Below the pieces are notes generated by a model. That model searched no databases, was not told where the DNA came from, and was given only the letters and a program-made list of their open reading frames with translations. From LMUY01 sp965199095 (GTDB taxonomy: Bacteria; Pseudomonadota; Alphaproteobacteria; Acetobacterales; Acetobacteraceae), in the NCBI GenBank assembly GCA_965199095.1, contig CBDAQM010000007.1, positions 372,001 through 436,000 of the forward strand: a DNA stretch of 64,000 nt, read 5' to 3'. The translations under genes and the position numbers were made by a program. Within the stretch, counting starts at the first letter, position 1, and each line of letters begins with the position of its first letter. Of this stretch, positions 17,906 through 25,698 are shown in pieces.

Positions 17906-17936
17906 AAGGCGCTCTCCGTAACAAGGAGAGCGCCTT
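17906..17936 (+). promoter_or_regulatory. Stem-loop sequestering the ridA ribosome-binding site
   Basis: A perfect 12-bp stem: arm 17906-17917 (AAGGCGCTCTCC), seven-nucleotide loop GTAACAA, and arm 17925-17936 (GGAGAGCGCCTT). The 3' arm contains the GGAG ribosome-binding site of the following gene, whose ATG is at 17939. In mRNA this would hide the site. It could also serve as a terminator for the lipoprotein gene, although no T-run follows. Confidence 0.65.
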
Positions 17937-17938
17937 CC

Positions 17939-18289
17939 ATGAGCAAGATCACTCGCACCGCCGCCAACAAGGTTTTGGCGAAAGCGGTCGAATACCATAA
18001 CTTCGTCTATCTCGCCGGCATGACGGCCGACGACACATCGCAGGATGTGACGGGACAGACCGAGCAGGTACTGGCCGCCATCGACGCCGCGCTTGAGACG
18101 CATGGCACCGACAAGACCCGGATGCTGCAGGCACAAATCTGGCTGAAGGACATCCGCGACCGCGACGCCATGAACAAGGTGTGGTCCGCCTGGCTGCCGG
18201 AAGGTGGCGCCCCCGCCCGCGCTTGCGTTGAGGCGAGCATGGCCGATCCGCGGCTGCTGGTGGAAATCATGGTCACGGCCTGCAAGTAG
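17939..18289 (+). CDS. RidA/YjgF family protein
   Basis: A 116-residue RidA-family protein (FVYLAGMTADDTSQDVTGQTEQVLAAID and VEASMADPRLLVEIMVTA). The C-terminal Arg used for imine substrate binding in classical RidA is in the segment ARACVEA. Family members hydrolyse reactive enamines/imines released by PLP enzymes; this protein appears to be one of the more divergent RidA subgroups. It is a single gene, with an inverted repeat after its stop. Confidence 0.85.
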   Translation: MSKITRTAANKVLAKAVEYHNFVYLAGMTADDTSQDVTGQTEQVLAAIDAALETHGTDKTRMLQAQIWLKDIRDRDAMNKVWSAWLPEGGAPARACVEASMADPRLLVEIMVTACK

Positions 18290-18297
18290 CCGCAGCC

Positions 18298-18337
18298 TGA
18301 TGGAACCGCGCGTTTGGCAAACGATGCGGTTCCATCA
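18298..18337. terminator. Inverted repeat after ridA
   Basis: A 12-bp inverted repeat (TGATGGAACCGC at 18298-18309 and GCGGTTCCATCA at 18326-18337) encloses a second small palindrome GTTTGGCAAAC. It lies 9 nt after the ridA stop. No T-tract follows, so intrinsic termination is uncertain. Confidence 0.45.
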
Positions 18338-18501
18338 CGAGCTTGTGAATAGGACTTCTTTCCGAAAATGTGATCTCGCGACCGTCTCAGCGCGTCAGTT
18401 TGGCAAGGTGGCTGCAACAAACCGACATAGTTGGGTTGCCACGCCACCGAGGCTGTTGCTACCGCACCCTCACGATCTAGTGAACTCGTGAGGGAGTCGA
18501 T

Positions 18502-19401
18502 ATGAACGCAGCCGGCCAGTTCAGGGTCCTCGCCATCGGCGCCGCCTTCCTCCTCGGTCTTGGGGGCGTGGCGGAAGCCCGCTCCCATGCCGGGCATGAG
18601 GCGCGGTCGCCGGAGCGGGCAGGACCGTCCGGGCACGGCATCAGCCATGTCCGCGGCACGCCGATCGCGTTCAGCAGCGGGCGGCATGGCGGTCAGCGGT
18701 TCGCGGAACGGGAATTCTCCCGCATCGACGGCCGCCGGTTTGGCCATTCCCGCGGCCGGTCCACCGGCTGGTACGCCAGCAGCGGCCATAGCGGCGGCGG
18801 CATCCAGTGCGTGACGTTTGCCCGGGCCGATACCGGGATCGAACTGTCTGGCAACGCCAGCGCCTGGTGGGACAATGCGGCCGGGGTTTATGCCCGCGGC
18901 GACCGCCCGGAAGCCGGGAGCGTCCTGAACTTCCGTGCGAACGGCGCCATGCGCATGGGTCACGTAGCCGTCGTCAACCAGGTGGTCGACAGCCGCACCA
19001 TTGAGATCGATCACGCCAATTGGGGCGGCCCAGGGGCTGTTCGCGGCGGTATCAGCCGCGACATCTCCGTGGTCGATGTCTCGCCGTCGAACGACTGGAG
19101 CGCCGTCCGCGTGGCGCTGGGCCATAGCGGCGAATACGGCAGCATCTACCCGACCTACGGCTTCATCTATAACCGCCCGGACCGGGGCTTGATGGTCGCA
19201 GCGAACGATCACAGCGCGTCCATCCCCGCCCTGAACCCAGCGCCGCGCGACCTGCGGAGCCGGGTGGCCGACCCCGCGTATGACGAGGTCGCCGAGGCGC
19301 CTGACAGCCCGGAGCCCGTCGTGGGACGCCGTTTCGTCGGTCACCAGCGGCGCCACCACCTGGTGATCGCCACGCACCATTTGCGCCACGTCCGCGCCTA
19401 G
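18502..19401 (+). CDS. Exported CHAP-domain protein
   Basis: A 299-residue secreted protein. A signal peptide (VLAIGAAFLLGLGGVAEA) precedes a His/Arg/Gly-rich linker and a CHAP domain with the cysteine in GGIQCVTFAR, the histidine in MGHVAVVNQV and a polar residue in EIDHANWG. CHAP proteins are amidases or endopeptidases that cut peptidoglycan. The C-terminal 80 residues are polar and His-rich without a recognised fold. ATG at 18502 is preceded by GAGGGAG. Confidence 0.82.
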   Translation: MNAAGQFRVLAIGAAFLLGLGGVAEARSHAGHEARSPERAGPSGHGISHVRGTPIAFSSGRHGGQRFAEREFSRIDGRRFGHSRGRSTGWYASSGHSGGGIQCVTFARADTGIELSGNASAWWDNAAGVYARGDRPEAGSVLNFRANGAMRMGHVAVVNQVVDSRTIEIDHANWGGPGAVRGGISRDISVVDVSPSNDWSAVRVALGHSGEYGSIYPTYGFIYNRPDRGLMVAANDHSASIPALNPAPRDLRSRVADPAYDEVAEAPDSPEPVVGRRFVGHQRRHHLVIATHHLRHVRA

Positions 19402-19490
19402 TAACAAGGTGCCGCCGAGCAACTCACGATCGGGCCCCTCAAGGGCATGGCGCGCACGGGGGGCGGACCAAACGAGCCGGTGGTGTGTTG

Positions 19491-19625
19491 ATGGCGCAGG
19501 ACGTTTTTGACGCCATAGCACTTCATGACCTTGAAATGCTCGATCAGACCTTAAAAGATGGTGCTGACCCAAATGAGCCTAAGCAGGAATGGCTCAGAAT
19601 ACGGCCGCTTCGAACGTATAATTAG
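19491..19625 (+). pseudogene. Ankyrin-repeat-like N-terminal scrap
   Basis: A 44-codon frame reading MAQDVFDAIALHDLEMLDQ, then TLKDGADPNEP and IRPLRTYN-stop. The pattern L..L...GADPN...RPL is an ankyrin repeat, cut off after one unit. It lies in a visibly less GC-rich stretch. It is probably the start of a truncated ankyrin gene, or one unit of a degraded array. It is short, so confidence is modest. Confidence 0.4.
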
Positions 19626-19812
19626 CATAATGGCGCTTTGTTTCCTCAGTCTAGCCAGGTGTCGTTGAGTTACCAAATAAGCTCTAATTCTTACGAGAAT
19701 GCCATGAAATCTGCTGGCAACCTGCGCGATAAATGTTTGATGTCGGACGAGAGTTCCACAAGCTATGGCCTTGTGGAACCAGGGCCTTAAAAATATATCA
19801 TAGGGAAATGCT

Positions 19813-20217
19813 GTGAGTATTTTATTTGGCGTAGACTTCTACGTGATGGGCGGCTCCCGCTCTGACCTAAGGGCAGCTCTAGAGCTAGTGGAACCAAAAA
19901 TATCGTACTTGTTTTTCGAACACGAGGAGTTCGACCCGTATCTCAAAACGCTTGCTGTAGAAAACTTGGCCGTCGCGACCGAAATCGGCGAGTTGGCAGG
20001 ACTATCCAGTTGGAAGCTTGACTTGGAATTTACGACGCCGATCCCAAGTCATTCTGTAGCCTGCGCCTTATCGCGTTCTAATTTGACGGTAGCGCGACCT
20101 CGTGACGAAACTGCGGAGTATTCATCGCACCTTGTGTACCGCGGTGGTAAGCTCGCTTACGAAGCAGAACTGGAGGATGAGGACTCCTCGCCTACGCTGC
20201 GAGCGATCACGCGCTAG
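19813..20217 (+). CDS. Hypothetical protein in a less GC-rich insert
   Basis: A 134-residue soluble protein from a GTG start. It is rich in Glu/Asp and Leu with no membrane segment; recognisable features are MGGSRSDLRAALELVEPKI near the N-terminus and an acidic C-terminus (AELEDEDSSP). No family recognised. Codon use and base composition differ from the flanking genes (more A and T in third positions), which suggests recent transfer together with the ankyrin scrap 5' of it. Confidence 0.5.
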   Translation: MSILFGVDFYVMGGSRSDLRAALELVEPKISYLFFEHEEFDPYLKTLAVENLAVATEIGELAGLSSWKLDLEFTTPIPSHSVACALSRSNLTVARPRDETAEYSSHLVYRGGKLAYEAELEDEDSSPTLRAITR

Positions 20218-20547
20218 GCCCGGTTCTGGATGATAACCGGCTCCTGGATCATCAAACAATCGATAATGGGGGAGGTTTGCGGAGCATAGACAGCGTGACT
20301 GATTATGCGACAGCGTTTTGTTGTGGCACTACTGCCGGGATGTCACGAACAGTTCGTGTGTCGAGCATAGCTCCACGTGCCGATCGTCGCCCTGCCAGGC
20401 CGCTTTGCTGAAGCGGATTTTGGCATACTGCTGAAGTCGACTTTGGAAAACGACATCAGGTCCCGTCCGTGTCACTCTGTCAAACCTCCCTTGCCACGAT
20501 GTTACAGCGAACTTTGACATCACTGCAATCATTGATTACAACAGGAT
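20218..20547. other. Gene-free stretch with palindromes and IS-end-like repeats
   Basis: No gene is visible in these 330 bases. A perfect 15-base palindrome (CACGAAC-A-GTTCGTG) lies at 20344-20358. Two imperfect direct repeats (GCTGAAGCGGATTTTGGCAT and CTGAAGTCGACTTTGGAAAA) lie at about 20407-20450, with a related GCGAACTTTGACATCACTG near 20507. Such repeats resemble the multiple terminal repeats of IS21-type elements, so this may be an IS scar. The promoter of the toxin-antitoxin pair should be at the right end. Confidence 0.35.
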
Positions 20548-20820
20548 ATGCATACCAGCAGACACCTTGCCCCAGCCTCAATCACCATCCGTAACCTCGA
20601 CCCGGCGCTCAAGGAGCGGCTGCGCGTCCGCGCAGCCCAGCACGGACAGTCGATGGAGGCGGAGGCGCGCGGCATCCTGCAAACCGCGCTGACGCCGCAG
20701 GGCACTCCGCCGATGCGCCACCTGTACGACCGAGTTCGCGCCCGCTTTGCACCGCTGGGCGGGGTCGATCTCGAACTGCCTCCGCGCGATCCCGTCCGCG
20801 AGCCGCCCCGGTTCGACTGA
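20548..20820 (+). CDS. FitA-like ribbon-helix-helix antitoxin
   Basis: Ninety residues. The N-terminal half, ASITIRNLDPALKERLRVRA, then HGQSMEAEARGIL, is a ribbon-helix-helix DNA-binding domain of the FitA/Arc type; the C-terminal half (MRHLYDRVRARFAPLGGVDLELP) is the toxin-binding tail. It would bind the downstream PIN toxin and repress its own promoter. The stop overlaps the toxin start (TGATG), giving translational coupling. Confidence 0.88.
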   Translation: MHTSRHLAPASITIRNLDPALKERLRVRAAQHGQSMEAEARGILQTALTPQGTPPMRHLYDRVRARFAPLGGVDLELPPRDPVREPPRFD

Positions 20821-21239
20821 TGCTGATGCTCGATACCAACATGCTCTCCGAAATGATGCGCTCCGAGCCTGAGCCCAAAGTCGCGGACTGGATCGTCCGC
20901 CAGCCATCGGATGAGTTGGTCACGGCCGCCGTCTGCCAAGCAGAAATCCTCTCTGGCCTGGCCGTCATGCCGAATGGCCGTCGCCGCGCCGACCTGGAGG
21001 AGGCCGCGCGCGCCATGTTCGCCGACGATTTTGACGGTCGCATCCTGCCATTCGACACCGAGGCTGCTGCTGCCTATGCAGAGGTATTCGCAGCGCGCCG
21101 TAAGGTCGGGCGGCCGAGCGGGACGGTCGATCTCATGCTGGCCGCAATTGCGCGCGTACGCACGGCGAGCGTGGTCACCCGCAACGTGGCCGACTTCGAG
21201 GGCGTGGGTGTGGCAATCGTCAACCCGTGGGATGAGTAG
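20820..21239 (+). CDS. FitB/VapC-type PIN-domain toxin
   Basis: A 139-residue PIN-domain ribonuclease. Acidic active-site residues are visible in MLDTNMLSEMM, in the glutamate of CQAEILSG, and in GTVDLMLAAIA and VTRNVADFEG. The terminal VAIVNPWDE is typical of FitB proteins. It is paired with the upstream ribbon-helix-helix antitoxin. The pair sits at the border of the less GC-rich insert. Confidence 0.9.
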   Translation: MLMLDTNMLSEMMRSEPEPKVADWIVRQPSDELVTAAVCQAEILSGLAVMPNGRRRADLEEAARAMFADDFDGRILPFDTEAAAAYAEVFAARRKVGRPSGTVDLMLAAIARVRTASVVTRNVADFEGVGVAIVNPWDE

Positions 21240-21364
21240 CCACCGGCTAATTAATGACTGTATTCAAGACGTTGTAGCATTGACCGGATGCGATCTGGAG
21301 CGCAGGAGAGAGCGTTCCTGGCTTCCCAGCCCTGGCATCCACGGTGTCAGGCGCGGCTGACGAG

Positions 21365-22657
21365 TCAGGCATGGACCTCTCGCCGGACCGGCGTGTTAAG
21401 CCGGCCGATCAACAGCACGGCGCCGAGCCCCACGACCCCCGCCAACGCCATCCAGGCGCCTGGCGCGGCCTTGTCACCGAACCGCTCGATCAAATCCGTG
21501 CAGATCGCCGGGGTCATGCCGCCGACCACCGTGGCCAAGCTGTAGGCCAGCGAAAAGCCGGAGGTCCGCACGTCATCCGGCATGACCTCCGTCAGGTACA
21601 CCACCATGGCGCCGTTGTAGCACCCGTAGATGAAGCTCAGCCAAAGCTCGACCACCAGCAGGTGGCTGAAGGAGGGATTGGCCACCAGCCAGGTCATCAC
21701 GGGATATGCCGTCACGATCGCCAGCAGCGCGGTGCCGATCAGCAGCGGCCGCCGCCCGATGCGGTCTGACAAGGCGCCGGAGACCGGCAGCCAGAACAGG
21801 TTGGACAGGCCCACGCACACCGTCACGACCAGCACGTCGACCGCGTTCAGCTTCAACACCTGCCGGCCGAAGGTCGGCGTGTAGGCGGTGATCAGGTAGA
21901 ACGACACCGTCGTCGTGATCACCATCATCATGCCCAGCCCCACGAGGCGCCAGTTCACGGCCATGGAGCGCACGATCTCCCCGGCGCTGAGCCGCCGCGG
22001 TCGCGCGAGGAACGCCTCCGTCTCCTGCAAGGAGCGCCGCAAGATAAACAGGAACGGGATGATGGCGCAGCCGATCAGCATCGGGATGCGCCAGCCCCAG
22101 GACCCCATCACGCCGTCACCGAGCACCTTGCTCAGCACCACCCCGAGCAGCGCGGCGACGATCACCGCCACCTGCTGGCTGCCGGACTGCCAGGCGACGT
22201 AGAACCCCTTGTTCCCCGGCGTCGCGATCTCCGCCAGGTAGACGGACACGCCGCCCAACTCGACCCCGGCGGAAAAACCCTGAATCAGGCGGCTCAATAC
22301 CACCAGCAGCGGCGCCAGCAAGCCGATGGATTCGTAGCCCGGCACCACCGCCACGGCGAAGGTGCCCACCGACATCAGCGCCAGCGTCAGCAGCAGGCCG
22401 GCCCGGCGGCCATGCGCGTCGATATAGGCCCCAAGAACGAGCGCGCCCAGTGGCCGCATCAGGAACCCGGCGCCGAACGTCATCAACGCGAACATCAGCG
22501 AGATGAAATCGCCATTGGCGGTGTTGGCCTGCGGAAAGAAGGTGTGGCCGATGGCGGTTGCGAAATAGCCGAACACGAAGAAATCGTATTGTTCCAGGAA
22601 GTTGCCGCTCGATACGCGCAGCACGCCGAGCAATTTCGATTGTTTTCCGGCGTTCAT
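21365..22657 (-). CDS. MFS transporter, citrate/dicarboxylate:H+ symporter type
   Basis: A 430-residue metabolite:H+ symporter. Signature segments are SSGNFLEQYDFFVFGYFA in helix 1, GAYIDAHGRRAGLLL in loop 2-3, IQGFSAGVELGGVSVYLAE and GALSDRIGRRPLLIG. The helix-1 pattern with QYDFFVFGYFA fits CitA/TcuC-type tricarboxylate symporters. The frame is open far upstream, but the conserved N-terminus begins at the ATG at 22657. It is divergent from an acyl-CoA synthetase gene; co-regulation is possible across the 123-base interval. Confidence 0.88.
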   Translation of the reverse strand: MNAGKQSKLLGVLRVSSGNFLEQYDFFVFGYFATAIGHTFFPQANTANGDFISLMFALMTFGAGFLMRPLGALVLGAYIDAHGRRAGLLLTLALMSVGTFAVAVVPGYESIGLLAPLLVVLSRLIQGFSAGVELGGVSVYLAEIATPGNKGFYVAWQSGSQQVAVIVAALLGVVLSKVLGDGVMGSWGWRIPMLIGCAIIPFLFILRRSLQETEAFLARPRRLSAGEIVRSMAVNWRLVGLGMMMVITTTVSFYLITAYTPTFGRQVLKLNAVDVLVVTVCVGLSNLFWLPVSGALSDRIGRRPLLIGTALLAIVTAYPVMTWLVANPSFSHLLVVELWLSFIYGCYNGAMVVYLTEVMPDDVRTSGFSLAYSLATVVGGMTPAICTDLIERFGDKAAPGAWMALAGVVGLGAVLLIGRLNTPVRREVHA

Positions 22658-22780
22658 GCCACGCGTCTCCCTCATTGCCGCGCAGAATAGCCGATAGCGC
22701 CGGGTGCACCAGCCATCCTGCCGTGCTTGGGGCGAAAACCCTGCTCTGCTAACCTGCGCCAAACGAAGCAGGAAACGACC

Positions 22781-24460
22781 GTGACCGACGCCGATGCCTT
22801 CCTGGCTGCCCGGGACGTGCTGCTCGCACATCGTACCGACATCGACGCGGCGCGGGCGGCGTTCCAGTGGCCGAAGCTGGCGCGGTTCAACTTCGCCCTG
22901 GACCATTTCGACCGCATGGCCAGCGGCAACGGCAAGACGGCCCTCCGCTTCATCGGACCCGGCGAGCACGACAGCAGCGTGTCGTTCGCCGCCTTGTCGG
23001 ACCGGTCGAGCCGCGTCGCGAACCACCTTCGCCTGCTGGGCGTGCGCCGGGGTGACCGCGTGTTGCTGCTTCTCGGCAACGTCCCGGCGCTGTGGGAGGC
23101 GATGCTCGCCTGCTGCAAGCTCGGCGCGGTGGTCATCCCCGCCACGACGATGCTGACGGAGGACGATCTGCGCGACCGGTTCGACCGCGGCCGGGTCCGC
23201 CACGCCATCATCGCCGGGGAGCATGCGGCCCGCTTCGCCGTGCTGGGCGACCGTTTCACCCGCGTGGCCGTGGGTGGCGCGCCGGGCTGGCACCGGTTCG
23301 AGGACGGCTACCAGGCCTCGCCCGACTTCAAGCCCGACGGCGAGACGAAGGCGAGCGACCCGCTGCTGCTGTATTTCACCTCTGGAACGACGGCCAAGCC
23401 CAAGCTCGTGCTGCATTCCCACCAGAGCTATCCGGTCGGGCACCTTTCCACCATGTACTGGATCGGGCTGCAGCCGGGCGACGTGCACCTCAACATCTCC
23501 TCGCCGGGCTGGGCCAAGCATGCCTGGAGCAGCTTCTTCGCGCCGTGGATCGCGGGCGCCACCATCGTGATCCTCAACCAGGCCCGGTTCGACGCGCGCG
23601 GCGTGCTGGACGTGCTGGACCGTGCCCAGGTCACGACGTTCTGCGCCCCGCCCACCGTGTGGCGGATGCTGATCCAGGAAGACCTCACCACCGCGCGCGT
23701 CCATTTGCGGGAAGCGCTGGCCGCGGGCGAGCCGCTGAACCCGGAGGTGATCGAGCAAGTGCAGCGCGCCTGGGGGCTGACGATCCGGGACGGCTACGGC
23801 CAGACGGAGACGACGTTGCAGATCGCCAACACGCCGGGACGCATGGCGCAACCGGGTTCGATGGGCTGGCCGCTGCCAGGCTACCAGGTGGCGCTGCTGG
23901 ACCCTGACGGGCAGGAGGCGACGGAGGGTGAGATCGCCCTGTCGCTGCAGCCGCGTCCGCTCGGGCTGATGGATGGCTACCAGGCGGAGGACGGTTCGCT
24001 GCGCGGGGTGGAGGGCCGCTGGTATCGGACCGGGGATACGGCGCTGCGCAACCCCGACGGCTCGCTGACCTATGTCGGCCGGGCGGACGACGTGTTCAAA
24101 TCCAGCGGCTACCGGATCAGCCCGTTCGAGTTGGAAAGCGTGCTGATCGAGCATCCCGCCGTGGCGGAGGCCGCCATCGTGCCCTCGCCCGATCCCACGC
24201 GCACGGCGCTGCCCAAGGCGTTCGTGCTGCTGGCGCCGGGGTTCCCGCCGGACGGCGCGACGGCGGCCAGCATCTTCGCCCATCTGCGGGCGCGGCTGGC
24301 GCCCTACAAGCGCGTGCGGCGGCTGGAATTCGCCGAGTTGCCGAAGACGATCAGCGGGAAGATCCGCCGGGTGGAGCTGCGCCGGCTGGAAGCCAGCCGC
24401 CGGCAGGAAGGTGCGAGGGGCGAGCTGGAGTTCCTGGAGGACGAACTCGCAATATCCTGA
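22781..24460 (+). CDS. AMP-binding acyl-CoA synthetase
   Basis: A 559-residue adenylate-forming enzyme of the acetate/medium-chain acyl-CoA ligase type. The phosphate loop is YFTSGTTAKPKLVLHS, the A5 motif DGYGQTETT, the A7 motif WYRTGDTALRNPDGS, and the A10 lysine motif is in LPKTISGKIRRVELR. It activates a carboxylic acid to acyl-AMP and then acyl-CoA. A GTG at 22781 preceded by GCAGGAAACG was chosen; the longer ATG form adds non-conserved residues. The divergent symporter suggests that an imported organic acid is the substrate. Confidence 0.88.
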   Translation: MTDADAFLAARDVLLAHRTDIDAARAAFQWPKLARFNFALDHFDRMASGNGKTALRFIGPGEHDSSVSFAALSDRSSRVANHLRLLGVRRGDRVLLLLGNVPALWEAMLACCKLGAVVIPATTMLTEDDLRDRFDRGRVRHAIIAGEHAARFAVLGDRFTRVAVGGAPGWHRFEDGYQASPDFKPDGETKASDPLLLYFTSGTTAKPKLVLHSHQSYPVGHLSTMYWIGLQPGDVHLNISSPGWAKHAWSSFFAPWIAGATIVILNQARFDARGVLDVLDRAQVTTFCAPPTVWRMLIQEDLTTARVHLREALAAGEPLNPEVIEQVQRAWGLTIRDGYGQTETTLQIANTPGRMAQPGSMGWPLPGYQVALLDPDGQEATEGEIALSLQPRPLGLMDGYQAEDGSLRGVEGRWYRTGDTALRNPDGSLTYVGRADDVFKSSGYRISPFELESVLIEHPAVAEAAIVPSPDPTRTALPKAFVLLAPGFPPDGATAASIFAHLRARLAPYKRVRRLEFAELPKTISGKIRRVELRRLEASRRQEGARGELEFLEDELAIS

Positions 24461-24461
24461 C

Positions 24462-24920
24462 CTACTTCTCCGGCGGCGGCGCGCTGGCGCCGGGGCCGGC
24501 GACCACCGCCTGCACCGTCATGGGGCCGGCATGCTCGAACCGGAGCGTCAGGGGCACGTGGTCCCCCTGCTTGAGCGGCTGCTTCAATCCCGTCAGCATG
24601 ATGTGGTAACCGCCGGGGGCCATGTGGATCGGGGTTCCCGACGTGATGGGCAGGCCATCCGGCACGGCGCGCATCTCCATCACGCCGTGCCGCATCTCGC
24701 TCCTGTGGATCTCTGCCGTCGCGGCGACCGGGGTGCTGACGCCGGTGAGCCGGTCGGGCTGGCTGGCTGTCACGGTGACGTAGATGGCGCCGGTGTTCGC
24801 ATTGGGCGTGCTGGCGCGCGACCAGGCCTGCGTCACGGCGACGTCGGCGGGCTGGGCCGAGGCGGAGCCCGCAACCACGACCAGCAGGCAGAGCGCAAGC
24901 CAGCGGAGAGTCTGTATCAC
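24462..24920 (-). CDS. Periplasmic copper chaperone PCu(A)C
   Basis: A 152-residue protein with a signal peptide (LALCLLVVVAGSASA) and the PCu(A)C copper-binding set: EIHRSEMRHGVMEM and HMAPGGYHIM, i.e. the H-M...H-x-M pattern. It delivers Cu(I) to the CuA site of cytochrome oxidase in the periplasm. Its ATG overlaps the stop of the SCO1 gene by 4 nt, so the two copper-delivery proteins are made together. Confidence 0.92.
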   Translation of the reverse strand: MIQTLRWLALCLLVVVAGSASAQPADVAVTQAWSRASTPNANTGAIYVTVTASQPDRLTGVSTPVAATAEIHRSEMRHGVMEMRAVPDGLPITSGTPIHMAPGGYHIMLTGLKQPLKQGDHVPLTLRFEHAGPMTVQAVVAGPGASAPPPEK

Positions 24921-25534
24921 GTCGACATCATTTTCTTGAGGTCGGCCGCCATCGCGTCCGGGCCCTCGTCCGCGCGGATCACGCCGATGAACTGGCCGGC
25001 CGGGTTCATCAGGTACAGCACCGAGCTGTGGTCCATGGTGTAGTCGTCGGGGTTCGGCCCGGTTTTGTGCGGTGCGTAGTACACGCGGTATTCCTTCGCC
25101 ACGGTGGCGATCTGCGCCGCACTGCCGGTCAGCCCCTGCAGCTTCGGGCTGAACGCCGCGGCATATTGGCGAATGACGTCCGGCTTGTCCCGCGCCGGGT
25201 CGATGGTGATGAACAAAGGCTGCAGCTTGTCCGCCGCCGGACCCAGCTTATCGACTGCCTGGGCGACGTCGTTCAGCGTGGTCGGGCATACGTCCGGGCA
25301 GAAGGTGTAGCCGAAATACACCAGCATGTATTTGCCGCGGAACGCCTGGTCCGTGACGGTTTTGCCGGCCCCATCCACCAGCGTGAACGGACCGCCGATG
25401 GCCGCGACCTCCTCCACGGGAGCCGGGGCGCCGAAGGTCCAGATGGCGATTCCAGCCACGGCAAGGACCGCGGCGAGGCCGACCGACAGCATGGGGAGGA
25501 GCCTCGGGCGCGGCCGAGTCTTGGTCTCAGCCAT
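24917..25534 (-). CDS. SCO1/SenC copper-metallochaperone
   Basis: A 205-residue membrane-anchored thioredoxin-fold protein. One N-terminal helix (LLPMLSVGLAAVLAVAGIAIW) is followed by the copper-binding FCPDVCP pair and the distal ligand histidine in TMDHSSVLYLMN. SCO1/SenC proteins reduce and metallate the CuA centre of cytochrome c oxidase. It is the first gene of a two-gene operon with PCu(A)C. Oxidase subunits are not in the window. Confidence 0.93.
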   Translation of the reverse strand: MAETKTRPRPRLLPMLSVGLAAVLAVAGIAIWTFGAPAPVEEVAAIGGPFTLVDGAGKTVTDQAFRGKYMLVYFGYTFCPDVCPTTLNDVAQAVDKLGPAADKLQPLFITIDPARDKPDVIRQYAAAFSPKLQGLTGSAAQIATVAKEYRVYYAPHKTGPNPDDYTMDHSSVLYLMNPAGQFIGVIRADEGPDAMAADLKKMMST

Positions 25535-25698
25535 GATGCAACCTCCTCAGCGATACGGCGCAGACGCTGACGACCTTATAGGTTCGGTCGCCGCCCTCTA
25601 CCACCCATGCGGCATGGGCATGAACGATCATCAATTTATCACCGGCCGCGCGCTACCGCCCTGGTATGGGCGGCTGCGTCAGCAAACGGAGCAGTGTC

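Noticed and set aside
22658..24283. Extension of the symporter frame by more than 500 codons
   Set aside because: It runs antisense to the acyl-CoA synthetase and has shadow composition; the conserved MFS N-terminus is at 22657.
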